Counted from the first letter of the stretch, positions 9,689 to 19,380 are shown. The stretch: 64,000 bases of DNA from Limibacter armeniacum (GCF_036880985.1 NZ_JBAJNO010000009.1:868001-932000); one strand, 5' to 3'. Notes: generated from the sequence alone by a model not told the origin. Translations and numbers: made by a program.

Positions 9689-10885
9689 TTAAGCAATAAC
9701 TTTTTCAGATATATCTTCTGTATTTTTTTCTGATGTCTTTCTCAGTTTTAGCGTTACCAATATCAAGCAAACAACACCTGTAATAACTGCGGTAATTGCC
9801 AAATTGTTAAGCTCAGGAATAATTTCATTTACCCCACTTCCATAAAACATTACTTTCCTAAATGCTGACAGGAAATGTGTCAGTGGTATTGCCTGTGCCA
9901 ATGCTTGAAGTGGTACTGGCATCTCACTCAAGGGCCATGTAAATCCGCTCAAGACAAAACTAGGTGTCGCTATTACCATCAGTATTTCTGTGGCTCTCAG
10001 TTGGTCTGGAATTACCCAGCTTACCAAAACTCCCAAGTTGGTCAATGCCAACATAAACATGGCTACCAGCACAAACAAAGCCCATTGGTCATGTATTACA
10101 GGCATTTTAAACAATGGGAAAAAACCCCATTGGATTGCACCCCATAACAAAACACCCATCACCCAATATGGTAGTGACTTTGCTGTCAGCACCGAGAATG
10201 GATTGTCTGAGATTTGCTTCAGTGAGCTGAAACTTCCTGTCTCAAATTCCCTTGCAAAACTTAAAGCCATCACCAACAGAAATACCTGCTGCATCAATGT
10301 CCCCATCATACCTGGCCACATAAAGCGCAAGTAGTTGGAGTTGGTATTGAAATACCGGTTAACATTGATCTTAAATGCCTCAAACTGTTCCTTCGCAATT
10401 GCTGTAGGAATTCCTTTCTTGTTCAATGACTTTATTTCAATTCCAGCATTGAACGTTCCCAACACTGTTCTAATACCCAGATTAGCATAATTAGCAGTTA
10501 CGATATTGGCACCATTTACATCAACCTGTATCTCGGGGTGACGTTTCTGCTGTATATCTCCCTCAAAACCTTTCGGTATGGATATAACCGCTACAATATT
10601 ATTGAGGAGGTCTTCTCGAATCTCTGACTCGTTATGTCGGATATGTTCAACCCTCACATATTCGTTATCCTCAAGCATATCGATCAGTGTATGACTCAAT
10701 GGTGTTTCGTCCAGATCAAGTACACTGATAGGTACGTTATTTACTTTTGCATTATTGTATACAAATCCGAAAATCAGTCCGTACAGCAATGGTGCTCCTA
10801 TAAAGATGGCTACGGCTACAGAGTTGGTTTTAAACAACTTAAACTCCCGAACAATCAGCTTAGCCAGTGCTTTTATCTCTTTCAT
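9689..10885 (-). CDS. ABC-2 type transporter permease (YbhR/YhhJ-like)
   Basis: A 398-residue inner-membrane protein. One membrane helix lies near residues 25-45 (AIFIGAPLLYGLIFGFVYN), then a long periplasmic domain (residues about 45-190, DLDETPLSHTLIDMLED), then five hydrophobic segments between about 195 and 385, including MVIATPSFVLSGFTWPLSEMP, the typical ABC2_membrane_3 signature region. It starts 36 bp after the HlyD-type adaptor and is the last gene of the operon. In the E. coli ybh system such permeases work with the ATPase YbhF. No ATPase gene is present in this operon, so energising must come from elsewhere if the protein acts as an ABC pump. Substrate unknown; drugs or toxic small molecules are plausible. 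Confidence 0.88.
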   Translation of the reverse strand: MKEIKALAKLIVREFKLFKTNSVAVAIFIGAPLLYGLIFGFVYNNAKVNNVPISVLDLDETPLSHTLIDMLEDNEYVRVEHIRHNESEIREDLLNNIVAVISIPKGFEGDIQQKRHPEIQVDVNGANIVTANYANLGIRTVLGTFNAGIEIKSLNKKGIPTAIAKEQFEAFKINVNRYFNTNSNYLRFMWPGMMGTLMQQVFLLVMALSFAREFETGSFSSLKQISDNPFSVLTAKSLPYWVMGVLLWGAIQWGFFPLFKMPVIHDQWALFVLVAMFMLALTNLGVLVSWVIPDQLRATEILMVIATPSFVLSGFTWPLSEMPVPLQALAQAIPLTHFLSAFRKVMFYGSGVNEIIPELNNLAITAVITGVVCLILVTLKLRKTSEKNTEDISEKVIA

Positions 10886-10920
10886 TTTTTTCAGCTTGGT
10901 TAAATGGTTTGAAAATCCGC

Positions 10921-11886
10921 TTATCCCTTGCTGATCACCATTGTGATATTGGTCAGCAACTCGCTTGCAGCTTTGCTGTCCACCGGTACCAGTTTCACCT
11001 CATACAGTGACTGGCTTGGTTTATAATCAGGGTTCATACTTGAACGATTGGCATACCCAGGCAGCTCTCTAATGCTTGAGATCTTAGCCTTTACTTTCAC
11101 CTTTTCGTCAAATGGTGAGTATGCCTCTAACTCATCCCCCACTTTGTATTTCAGTACTTCTTCTTCCTGTACCGTAAACCTTAAGTAAGTAATGTCTTGT
11201 GCATAGCCAACAAAGATATTGTAACCTGGCAATGCCAATTCCCCAGCTTTTTGAGCTACTGTCTCAATTCTCATATCAGCAGGCGCCAACAGGTAACGCT
11301 CATTCAAAGCTACATTTACTTCTTCCAAAGCACCTTCTGCACGTTTGAGCTGTCCCAATGCCATACGCTGCTTTTCTGATCTTGCGCCGCTTTCTACTTC
11401 CTTCTTCTTGGCTGCTGTACCTTCCAACTGGCTGGAAGCCATCTGGAACTTGGTGTAAACCTCATCGTATTTCTGGTCAGAAATCAGCTTTTCATCGTGC
11501 ATCTTCTTTACACGCTCATAGCTTTTCCTTGCTAACTCAAACTGTTCTTTCGCTGCTGTATAAGCGGCATTCACTTGCTCCAACTGTTCTTTGGTAGCAC
11601 CATTGAATGCCATTTCATATTGTGCTTTTGCAGCAGCTACTGCACCTTGTGCCTGATGTAACTTTGCTTCAGCTTCAGGAACACTGATGATGGCCAATGT
11701 GTCTCCCGCCTTCACATTCTGTCCTTCATTCACTCTGATTTCAACAATACGTCCCGGTACTTTTGAGGCTACAGAAAGTGCTTCACGTTTAAGCTTGCCT
11801 TTCAGTACATTTTCCATCGTAGTTTTGGGCTGACTGCATGCCGCCAAACCAATCAGGACAAGAGCTGCTGTATATCTCATTTTCAT
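10921..11886 (-). CDS. HlyD-family efflux adaptor lipoprotein
   Basis: A 321-residue periplasmic adaptor (membrane fusion protein). The N-terminus MKMRYTAALVLIGLAAC carries a lipobox with Cys17, so it should be lipid-anchored. A biotinyl-lipoyl-like half motif (SKVPGRIVEIRVNEGQNVKAGDTLAII) is followed by an Ala/Gln/Glu-rich coiled-coil hairpin (about residues 75-185), then the second lipoyl half (LLAPADMRIETVAQKAGEL) and a beta-barrel domain. It would link the inner-membrane permease encoded downstream to the TolC-like channel encoded upstream (44-bp gap). The layout resembles YbhG-type adaptors. Confidence 0.92.
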   Translation of the reverse strand: MKMRYTAALVLIGLAACSQPKTTMENVLKGKLKREALSVASKVPGRIVEIRVNEGQNVKAGDTLAIISVPEAEAKLHQAQGAVAAAKAQYEMAFNGATKEQLEQVNAAYTAAKEQFELARKSYERVKKMHDEKLISDQKYDEVYTKFQMASSQLEGTAAKKKEVESGARSEKQRMALGQLKRAEGALEEVNVALNERYLLAPADMRIETVAQKAGELALPGYNIFVGYAQDITYLRFTVQEEEVLKYKVGDELEAYSPFDEKVKVKAKISSIRELPGYANRSSMNPDYKPSQSLYEVKLVPVDSKAASELLTNITMVISKG

Positions 11887-11930
11887 AGCGATTTTAATCT
11901 CTTCTAGCTTTTGGTTAACTGTTGTAATGA

Positions 11931-13409
11931 TTACTGAATATGTGTGACATCAAGCGTTCCCATTGCTTGCAAAAAGTCTGCTGCTGCTTTGCGCTGACGA
12001 TGCAAGGCCTGAATGTAATCAAGCTCAGCTTTCTCATAGTCACTGCTAGCTTCTAGGCGATCATTGATCCCTACAAGTCCGTTCTCATGCTCACGAACCC
12101 TGATTTTCATCGCCTGCTCAGCATTCTTGGCTTTTTCCTTGGCTACTTCAACCAACTGTGTAGCCACCTGCCATTCCATATATTTTTTCTCGTAATCCAG
12201 TGCAATCAGCTCCTCTGCTTCCTTTCTCCTTTCCACCATGCTCTCCACTTCCAATTGAGATTTTTGCACATCACGGTTACGCTGAAGACCGTCAAATATT
12301 TCCCATTTCATTCCTACCCCTACAAACCACGTTGGGTCAATATCAATATTGTCAGAACCACCTTGCATCAGGTGAGCAAAAGCTTTTGCTTTAGGTAGAA
12401 TATCCAACTCCTCTGCCTTATGCTTGTGTTGTAATGCTTGAATCGAATGGTCCAATGCTTTTAGTTCTGCCCTATTCGCTGTATTCGCTTCTTCTACAGA
12501 TACCCACCAAATATTGAGTTCAGGACTCAGGCTATCCAGCTCCGACCTTTCCATTCCTGTCAACTGCTGTAGTTTTGAGAACAACAGTTCTCTGCTTGCA
12601 TTCAACTCTATTCGTTTTGCTTTCAGCTCCTGTTCTGCAATTCGAATTTTATTTAGGTCAAAATCTGTAGCCAAACCTGCTTCCATTGCTTTATTGGCAA
12701 ACTTTGTCTGTTTATCCAATCTTTCCTGAGACTTGTCAAGTACCTTGATTGATTGCTCAACTACCGCCATACGGTCATAGTAATCGAGTGTTTCCAAAAT
12801 CACGACTTGCTCCTCTCTCTCCACCAAAGCACTCTGTGCCATCATTTTTTCCTGAGCAGCTTTCGCCATTGTTGGCACTTTCATACCCGAAAAGATGACC
12901 ATTTCGGCATGTACATCGTAAAACCACAGGTTGTTTTCAGCCAATGCCAAAGTCAACTCCGATGGTATGCTGCTTAATGCCTGCCCCAAATATTGCTGCG
13001 TTGCACCCAATAGTGCTTGTGTGCCTGGGTTTTGGAGTGCTCCTGCCAATGCCAAATCCCCATTGGCTGCATTTGCCTGAGCTGTTTGCTGAAGGTACTG
13101 CTGGAAACCACTTCCTAGCCCTTCTGCTGCTTGTCCAATTCCTTTTGTATAATCTGAAATATCTGCATGAATCGTAGGTTCGTTACCTAAGCGGATATAA
13201 GCTGATGTCACTCCTACCTTTGGCATATAAGTCAACCAAGCTTTTTCCTTGTCCAGCTTTGCCTCCTCCACTTTATGCTGCTGAATCGCAACTTTATGGC
13301 TGTTCACCAAAGCCTTCTCAACCAAAATCCGCCTTTCTGAATCTTGTGCCCATACCGAAGTGGCATACAAACCCAGTATCAGTAATAATAGCGACCTTCT
13401 TTTCATCAA
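11931..13409 (-). CDS. TolC-family outer-membrane efflux protein
   Basis: A 492-residue protein with a signal peptide (MMKRRSLLLLILGLYATSVWAQ) and the long Ala/Gln/Glu-rich helices of TolC-type channels in two repeats (about residues 30-240 and 290-490). A region around residues 90-165 is unusually rich in Ala, Gln and Gly (QQYLQQTAQANAANGDLALA). It is the first gene of a minus-strand operon with the HlyD adaptor and the ABC-2 permease. Two AGTGAAT palindromes lie upstream of the start, implying repressor control. It forms the outer-membrane exit duct of the tripartite exporter. Confidence 0.92.
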   Translation of the reverse strand: MMKRRSLLLLILGLYATSVWAQDSERRILVEKALVNSHKVAIQQHKVEEAKLDKEKAWLTYMPKVGVTSAYIRLGNEPTIHADISDYTKGIGQAAEGLGSGFQQYLQQTAQANAANGDLALAGALQNPGTQALLGATQQYLGQALSSIPSELTLALAENNLWFYDVHAEMVIFSGMKVPTMAKAAQEKMMAQSALVEREEQVVILETLDYYDRMAVVEQSIKVLDKSQERLDKQTKFANKAMEAGLATDFDLNKIRIAEQELKAKRIELNASRELLFSKLQQLTGMERSELDSLSPELNIWWVSVEEANTANRAELKALDHSIQALQHKHKAEELDILPKAKAFAHLMQGGSDNIDIDPTWFVGVGMKWEIFDGLQRNRDVQKSQLEVESMVERRKEAEELIALDYEKKYMEWQVATQLVEVAKEKAKNAEQAMKIRVREHENGLVGINDRLEASSDYEKAELDYIQALHRQRKAAADFLQAMGTLDVTHIQ

Positions 13410-13436
13410 TTCTTTAAATCTTTACCTAAAACCTTT

Positions 13437-13456
13437 AAGTGAATAAACATTCACTT
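13437..13456. promoter_or_regulatory. Palindromic operator (TetR-type), proximal to the tolC start
   Basis: Perfect 8-bp arms AAGTGAAT / ATTCACTT separated by 4 bp, ending 28 bp before the tolC-type start codon. Size and symmetry fit a TetR-family operator, and the same half-site recurs at 13525-13554. Confidence 0.72.
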
Positions 13457-13524
13457 ATTGATTACAAAAAAATCCTTTTTCAAGCTGGTCTTGAGTCAAA
13501 GGAATAAAAATCTGTTGTTTATGA

Positions 13525-13554
13525 ATTCACTCGTTTAGTGAATAACCGTTCACT
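13525..13554. promoter_or_regulatory. Overlapping palindromic operators (TetR-type), distal site
   Basis: Three half-sites in a row: ATTCACT (13525-13531), AGTGAAT (13537-13543) and GTTCACT (13548-13554). The second and third form the same 4-bp-spaced palindrome as at 13437-13456 with one mismatch; the first and second form a 5-bp-spaced inverted pair. It lies in the 392-bp gap between the divergent efflux and DUF1800 genes and could act on both. Confidence 0.65.
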
Positions 13555-13801
13555 CACAAATATATGTGATAAAAATATTCAAATGCAAGATTTAGTATTA
13601 AATTTTATCGGGTTAGTTAGAATTGTTAAGAAATAGGCTTTTTTTGGCATATTTTATGACGACAAAAAGAAGCAACTTGTACAGCATTAATAGTCATTAT
13701 GAAAATGACCAATTATAGGTGAATATCTTTTTCTGATTCACCTTTAATTAAGATTACTTTTTTTACTGAGCGAATCGAAAGATGCTCAAAACTATAACCA
13801 G

Positions 13802-15436
13802 ATGTCTTCTTTGAATCCAACTAGTGGGACACTAGGCACTAAAAGTGCCAAGCACTTACTGAATAGGCTTACGTTTGGGGTAACCAAACAAGCCATTGAT
13901 GAATTTGCCCCCTTAAGCATATCGCAAGCGCTTGACTTGTTGATGCAAGTACCAACTGAAACGCTCCCTCCCATTGATCCAGATACCAACAGTACATGGG
14001 TCAGTGATCCGACTGCCGGAGAGACTGAGGGACTCCGCAAAGGGTATATTAAAAGTTGGTGGCTAGGCCTTATGCATAACAATGGGCACTCCTTAGCCGA
14101 GAAAATGGCGTATTTCTATCATACGCATTTCACTACCATCGAATCAAGGGTTCCTTACAGCAAGATGATTTATTGGCAGATTTCCCTTTTCAGGTACTAT
14201 GCCTTGGGAAACTTCAAGGAACTTGCCAAGAAGATCTGTCTTGATAATGCCATGATGTTTCACCTTGATGCTCACCTCAATGAGGATAACCGTCCCAATG
14301 AAAACTTTGCCAGAGAATTTCTTGAGCTATATACCATTGGAAAAGGTGAACAGGTAGGTGATGGTGATTACACCAACTATACAGAACAGGATGTAAGAGC
14401 AGCTGCTCAGGTCTTGTCCGGCTTTTATTTTGACGAAACTGGCGCATCCATTGATATTGACTCCAATATTGAACAAGGCAAAATCAATTCAAGTGACGGA
14501 CAAGTAGCCATCAGACATTTTGCTAAGGAGGATAAAAAATTCAGTGCTGCTTTTGGCAATACCATTATTGCTCCACCTGAAGTTACAAATGGAAAAACGA
14601 CTGTAGAAGGAGTCTTGGATGAACTTGATCAACTGATTGAAATGATCTTTGCTCAAGAAGCGACAGCCAAGCATATCTGCCGAAAACTCTACAGGTTCTT
14701 TGTCTACTATCAAATCTCTGAAGAAGTAGAAAACACCATCATCAGTGGACTTGCCAATACAATGATTGCCAACAATTATGAGATGGAACCTGTTCTGAGA
14801 CAACTCTTCAGCAGTCAGCATTTCTTTGATACTGATAATTCGTTGGCTGAAGACAATAGCCGTGGAGCGATCATCAAGTCACCTTTAGAGATTGCTTTAG
14901 GTGGAATGAAATATTTTGGTATAACGCTCCCTGACCCACAAACAGATGCTGCCAGTTTCTACGAAATCATGGAGAATGTTTTAGGAATGGTCGGAGATCA
15001 AGGCATGAACTTTTATGAGCCGTTTGAGGTGGCTGGGTACACTTCTTATCATCAAGCCCCTGCCTATAACCGAAACTGGATTACTCCAAACTACTTGGCT
15101 TACCGCTACCTGTTTGGTGAGTACCTTGTTTTTGACAAAGGCACAAAACTGGGACTTGAGTGGGATACTGTTGCTTTCATTGTAAACAATGTCAGTGAAC
15201 CGGGTGATGCCACCTTGCTTGTCAAAACCCTTACGGACACCTTACTCCCTGAGATCATCACTGACGAACGCTTCAATTACTTCCTGTACAGCAAGATGCT
15301 GGACAATTTTTCACTGATGGACTGGGAAAATGAGTGGAGAGCCTATCAGATTACAGGCAATGACGAAACTGTTAGACCACTGCTTGAGACACTGCTGATT
15401 GGACTATTGCAATCGCCTGAGTATCAACTCTGCTAG
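13802..15436 (+). CDS. DUF1800 family protein
   Basis: A 544-residue protein typical of DUF1800: the N-terminal HLLNRLTFGVTK segment, the W.....EKMAYFYHTHFTT core near residue 105, the NENFAREFLELYTIG motif near residue 165, and QVLSGFYFD. No signal peptide is visible. It is the first gene of a plus-strand cassette, 48 bp upstream of a DUF1501 gene; DUF1800 and DUF1501 are very often paired in Bacteroidota and Planctomycetota. The biochemical role is not known to me. It is transcribed divergently from the efflux operon across a gap carrying TetR-type palindromes. Confidence 0.9.
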   Translation: MSSLNPTSGTLGTKSAKHLLNRLTFGVTKQAIDEFAPLSISQALDLLMQVPTETLPPIDPDTNSTWVSDPTAGETEGLRKGYIKSWWLGLMHNNGHSLAEKMAYFYHTHFTTIESRVPYSKMIYWQISLFRYYALGNFKELAKKICLDNAMMFHLDAHLNEDNRPNENFAREFLELYTIGKGEQVGDGDYTNYTEQDVRAAAQVLSGFYFDETGASIDIDSNIEQGKINSSDGQVAIRHFAKEDKKFSAAFGNTIIAPPEVTNGKTTVEGVLDELDQLIEMIFAQEATAKHICRKLYRFFVYYQISEEVENTIISGLANTMIANNYEMEPVLRQLFSSQHFFDTDNSLAEDNSRGAIIKSPLEIALGGMKYFGITLPDPQTDAASFYEIMENVLGMVGDQGMNFYEPFEVAGYTSYHQAPAYNRNWITPNYLAYRYLFGEYLVFDKGTKLGLEWDTVAFIVNNVSEPGDATLLVKTLTDTLLPEIITDERFNYFLYSKMLDNFSLMDWENEWRAYQITGNDETVRPLLETLLIGLLQSPEYQLC

Positions 15437-15484
15437 TCACTTTTTTAATCAAACCAACATGTTCCTTTACCAATCTTCAGTATC

Positions 15485-17140
15485 ATGAAAAGAAGAAACT
15501 TCATTAAAAACCTGTCCTCTTTGGCAGGAGCTGCACCTTTTGTATTGAATGGATTGCCGATGCAAGCATTTGCAGCCAACAGTGAACTACAAAGAGCTGC
15601 TGCTAACAGTACCAATGATCGGGTAATTGTCCTTATACAGCTTCATGGAGGTAACGATGGACTGAATACCATCATCCCAATCAATCAATACAGTGAATAC
15701 TATAACTTAAGAGCCAATATAGCGATTCCTGAATCAGGGAACCGCAAGATGATTCAGCTAGACAGTTTCTTACCTGATGAGCAACAGGTTGGCCTTCACC
15801 CTGACATGCAGGATTTCAAATGGCTTTATGACCAAGGCAAAGCTGCCGTTGTACAGAACGTTGCCTACGAAAACATCAACGGATCACACTTCCGTAGCCG
15901 TGACATTTGGTTTATGGGTGGCGACTATGATGACCATTACGGATCAGGATGGATTGGGCGATACCTCAATCACTATGACCCTGCCTACCCTGAAGGTTAT
16001 CCAAGTGAACAAAACCCTGATCCACTGGCCTTGGAAATCGGGAACGACATGTCTTTAGCTTTCCATAGGGATTCAGGTATACCTGTTTCTATCTCAATCA
16101 ACAATCCGGAACAGTTTTACAATCTGATTACCAATGTAGGAGGTGCCCCGCCAGAGTCTGTTAAGGACACATTCTACGGACATGAACTGCAATGGATTAT
16201 GGACCTGGAAGAAAAGTCCAACCAATATGCAGGAAGACTTAAAGAGCTGTTTGATAAAGGACGCAACAGTAGTACTGTATATCCAGAGCGTTATCCGCTA
16301 AGTGCTCCAGACGGAGATGTAAGGAATCCGCTTTCAGCACAGCTGCGAATGATTGCAAGGCTTTTAAGTGGAGGTGCTCAAACCAAGATTTTCCTTGCTA
16401 AAATTGGCGGTTTTGATACCCATGCCAATCAGGTTGAAGATTATGATGCGACCATGGGAGGACATGCAGCCAAGCTGTATCACATCACTTCTGCCGTAAG
16501 GGCTTTTCAGGATGATTTGAAAGCTTTAGGGCTTGAAGATAAAGTCCTGACGGTCACTTTCTCTGAATTTGGAAGAAGGGCAATTTCCAATGGTAGTTAT
16601 GGCACTGACCACGGGAAGGCAGCCCCAATGATGATCTTTGGCAAAAATGTTCATCCAGGTGTGGTTGGTAACACTCCTGACTTGAAAAACCTCGATCGAG
16701 GAGACATCCGCTATGAGATTGATTACCGTCAAGTATTCACCACGCTTCTTGAAGACTGGATGGGGGCAACTCCTGAGGCTATTCAGGATACAAGGTTCGA
16801 AGACTTTTCAGATAAAAAGCTCCCATTGATTGCAGGTAGTTCCACTGTTACAAGTATCAAGGACGATTTCATCAATGAGCGATACAGGTTAGACAACTGC
16901 TACCCGAATCCAGCTCGAAATAAAACCATTTTCAGTTATCGGATCAATGCAAACATGCATGTCAGTCTCAACCTCTATGATATGAATGGACAATTGGTCA
17001 AGCGAATTGTAGATGAGGTTCAAAAGCCCGGCACTTACCAATATCCTGTTACGCTTTACAATGTTCCGGCAGGTACTTACATATACAGAATAGAGGCAGG
17101 TCTGCTGAAAGCAGCAAAAAGGCTAATCATTGCCAAATAA
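15485..17140 (+). CDS. DUF1501 family secreted protein with Tat-like signal and T9SS C-terminal domain
   Basis: A 551-residue protein. The N-terminus MKRRNFIKNLSSLAGAAPFV carries a twin-arginine motif (R3-R4-N-F-I-K) before a moderately hydrophobic segment ending at QAFA. The DUF1501 body (about 45-440) has VLIQLHGGNDGLNT, KIGGFDTHANQ, TFSEFGRRAISNGSYGTDHG, consistent with the alkaline-phosphatase/sulfatase-like fold proposed for the family. The last ~85 residues (CYPNPARNKTIFSY ... LYDMNGQLVK ... GTYIYRIEAG) are a classic type A T9SS sorting domain. So it may cross the inner membrane by Tat and the outer membrane by T9SS. It is co-directional with the DUF1800 gene. Confidence 0.92.
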   Translation: MKRRNFIKNLSSLAGAAPFVLNGLPMQAFAANSELQRAAANSTNDRVIVLIQLHGGNDGLNTIIPINQYSEYYNLRANIAIPESGNRKMIQLDSFLPDEQQVGLHPDMQDFKWLYDQGKAAVVQNVAYENINGSHFRSRDIWFMGGDYDDHYGSGWIGRYLNHYDPAYPEGYPSEQNPDPLALEIGNDMSLAFHRDSGIPVSISINNPEQFYNLITNVGGAPPESVKDTFYGHELQWIMDLEEKSNQYAGRLKELFDKGRNSSTVYPERYPLSAPDGDVRNPLSAQLRMIARLLSGGAQTKIFLAKIGGFDTHANQVEDYDATMGGHAAKLYHITSAVRAFQDDLKALGLEDKVLTVTFSEFGRRAISNGSYGTDHGKAAPMMIFGKNVHPGVVGNTPDLKNLDRGDIRYEIDYRQVFTTLLEDWMGATPEAIQDTRFEDFSDKKLPLIAGSSTVTSIKDDFINERYRLDNCYPNPARNKTIFSYRINANMHVSLNLYDMNGQLVKRIVDEVQKPGTYQYPVTLYNVPAGTYIYRIEAGLLKAAKRLIIAK

Positions 17141-17177
17141 ATAAAATAATGAGATTCATTTTTTAAAGAGAATATAT

Positions 17178-18092
17178 ATGAAAAGGATTCTATGGATAGG
17201 GATTCTTTGTAGCACACTGATGATTTTGTCTAATCAGACATTTGCACAAAGGTATCTTAAGAGCAAGCGACTCTCAGATGAAGCAAATATTTCCGCTAAA
17301 ATTTTAGATGATTCCCATTGGATGATCGGTTTTAAGGTTGGCATGAATGCCACTATGGTACAACAGGATGGATTTCATAGTGTACTGTCTTCTGTTGGTC
17401 AAAACAATGAGGAAGAAAAGGCTTATACCACAGTAACGAATAACATCAGCCCAAACTTGGCTGCGCAGTTCTTCTACTACCCTGTCAGGTTTATGGCTAT
17501 TTCTGTACAGCCAACATTTGCCAACTACCGATATGGTTATGAAACGTCTCACAAATGGCTTCCTGCAGAATCCGGTTTAGAGACAGTGAGAACCAACTAC
17601 AAGCATCAACATTCTCTCAATTACTTTGAGGCTCCAATGCTGCTACATTTTTCACTGTCAAAATACCCATTCAGGTTTTTTGTTCAAGGTGGAATGTACT
17701 ACAGCAAGCTGTTGAATGCGAACAAAACCATCACAGGTGATAAAAGCATTACCGAAGGCGGACTGACAACAGTAACAGAAGAGAAAAAGAAGTTTGGTAT
17801 TGACAACCAATACTATGACAGCTTTTGGGGATACACAGCAGGTGGAGGTATTGGTTTTGACCTTTACACGACACGACTGTCTTTGGAGGTTAACTACAAG
17901 CAGCCAATGATGGGTATTACAGCTCCTGATGGAAAATACGACAACCTTGAGCTGGTTTCTAGCTATTATGATATATCTGATGACCTAAGCATGCGCAACA
18001 TTGAAGTTTCAATCAGCATGGCTGTCCCACTTGACCATATTGGACAGGTTTACAACAGGAATTCATACAAAGGCAAAAAGAAGAGAAAATAA
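17178..18092 (+). CDS. Outer-membrane beta-barrel protein (porin-family-like)
   Basis: A 304-residue protein with a signal peptide (MKRILWIGILCSTLMILSNQTFAQ), then alternating amphipathic strands rich in aromatic residues (GFKVGMNATM, FRFFVQGGMYYSKLL, YTAGGGIGFDLYTTRLSLEVNYKQ), as in the Bacteroidota outer-membrane beta-barrel families. The C-terminus ends in a basic tail (YKGKKKRK) rather than a terminal aromatic residue. It is the third gene of the DUF1800/DUF1501 cassette, 37 bp after DUF1501. Function unknown; a barrel accompanying the exported DUF1501 product is plausible. Confidence 0.78.
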   Translation: MKRILWIGILCSTLMILSNQTFAQRYLKSKRLSDEANISAKILDDSHWMIGFKVGMNATMVQQDGFHSVLSSVGQNNEEEKAYTTVTNNISPNLAAQFFYYPVRFMAISVQPTFANYRYGYETSHKWLPAESGLETVRTNYKHQHSLNYFEAPMLLHFSLSKYPFRFFVQGGMYYSKLLNANKTITGDKSITEGGLTTVTEEKKKFGIDNQYYDSFWGYTAGGGIGFDLYTTRLSLEVNYKQPMMGITAPDGKYDNLELVSSYYDISDDLSMRNIEVSISMAVPLDHIGQVYNRNSYKGKKKRK

Positions 18093-18131
18093 CCAGCACA
18101 CATTATGTGTGATATGATAAAAGAATTTAAC

Positions 18132-19352
18132 ATGAAATACCATTACATATTTTACATGCTGCTATTGCTGGTGATCTCATTCAGCAACTGCACCGAAGAG
18201 CAGGAAGTTCCACTGCCGGAAGACCGTTTTCTAAAAGTATTTCAAAGAGCTACAGACACCCCTGTTTTCCCTATTGCGCATGCGCAGACTGCTGACAATG
18301 GCTACCTGATACTGGCCCGTGTGTCTCCAAGAAGTACTTCCAGTTCACCTGATGAGACCATTTCCAGTTTTTATGGTGGGTACTTACTGAAAACAAATGC
18401 ATCAGGCGAAATGGAATGGGAGAAATTCCTTCCTCAACAATATGTAAACCCCGTAGGTAAAATCTTGATTAATGGTTCAGATGCAAACTTTATCTGTATG
18501 GATGCTGCATCACTGGGCACATACATACTTTCAGTGGACCTACTATCTGGAGACCTTACCACAAACCAATATTTCAGTGATTACCAATACCCTTTGGCAA
18601 CAACATTGACAACTGATGGAGGTATAGTACTTCAGCACTACAATCGAACAAACCGAAGCACAAGGATTGTGAAAATGAATGCAAATGGACAAGAGGTATG
18701 GAGTGAAGATATGTCTGTTGAAGAAGATGTAGAAGACGCTCTTTTCAGTCAGTTGGTAGGCAATACTGATATACTCCCATTTTTTGTTGAAGAAGCTAAT
18801 GGTATGTATCTCGTCAATGGTTTCTATAACTTCTCATTTTCGTTGATGTTCGTCAACGCTGCTGATGGCGTCCGTAAAGGAAGCGTAATTGGCAACCGTT
18901 TGAGTAGTGGTATTCGCTCAGCAATCGAGGTGAGTGGCGATGAGTTTGCTATTGCTGTATTTGATCCCTTAGAAACAAACATTAGTCCGTCTATCAATAT
19001 TGCAACAGTTCAAGACAACAGTATTGCCAGTCTAGAAACAAGTCGATTGCCAGAAATCAGCAACTCCCAAGTAGCTATCTGCAAGACGACACTACAAGGC
19101 AAAGATGTTATCTGCTATGCAGTCACGACCAATAGTCAGCAAGTCAAGTTGCTCATCTTTGATCCGGAAAGTCAAACTTTACTAGGGGAGCAATATTATG
19201 GTGAAGGGTATGACTTCAATGTACAAGACATCGCAACTACCGAAGATGGAGGCATTAGCATTTTGGCTTCTACCTATGCAATGGGAAGGTTCAACAGTCC
19301 TGTCTTAATTAAAATGAGTAAAGAGGATTTGGAAGAACTTACTTCTCAATAA
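18132..19352 (+). CDS. Secreted lipoprotein of unknown function
   Basis: Met at 18132 (MKYHYIFYMLLLLVISFSNC) opens a lipoprotein signal with the lipobox SFSNC; the frame could start at 18105, but the extra nine residues would spoil the signal. About 406 residues. The body has regularly spaced strands with motifs such as AQTADNGYLILAR, GGYLLKTNASGEMEWEK and ATTEDGGISILAS, resembling the repeated blades of beta-propeller proteins (DNGY(L/I)...K.(D/N)..G...W). It is the last gene of the cassette and is followed by a strong terminator. Probably surface- or periplasm-exposed; ligand unknown. Confidence 0.75.
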   Translation: MKYHYIFYMLLLLVISFSNCTEEQEVPLPEDRFLKVFQRATDTPVFPIAHAQTADNGYLILARVSPRSTSSSPDETISSFYGGYLLKTNASGEMEWEKFLPQQYVNPVGKILINGSDANFICMDAASLGTYILSVDLLSGDLTTNQYFSDYQYPLATTLTTDGGIVLQHYNRTNRSTRIVKMNANGQEVWSEDMSVEEDVEDALFSQLVGNTDILPFFVEEANGMYLVNGFYNFSFSLMFVNAADGVRKGSVIGNRLSSGIRSAIEVSGDEFAIAVFDPLETNISPSINIATVQDNSIASLETSRLPEISNSQVAICKTTLQGKDVICYAVTTNSQQVKLLIFDPESQTLLGEQYYGEGYDFNVQDIATTEDGGISILASTYAMGRFNSPVLIKMSKEDLEELTSQ

Positions 19353-19380
19353 GATTGATATCACTACACTGTTATATAGA

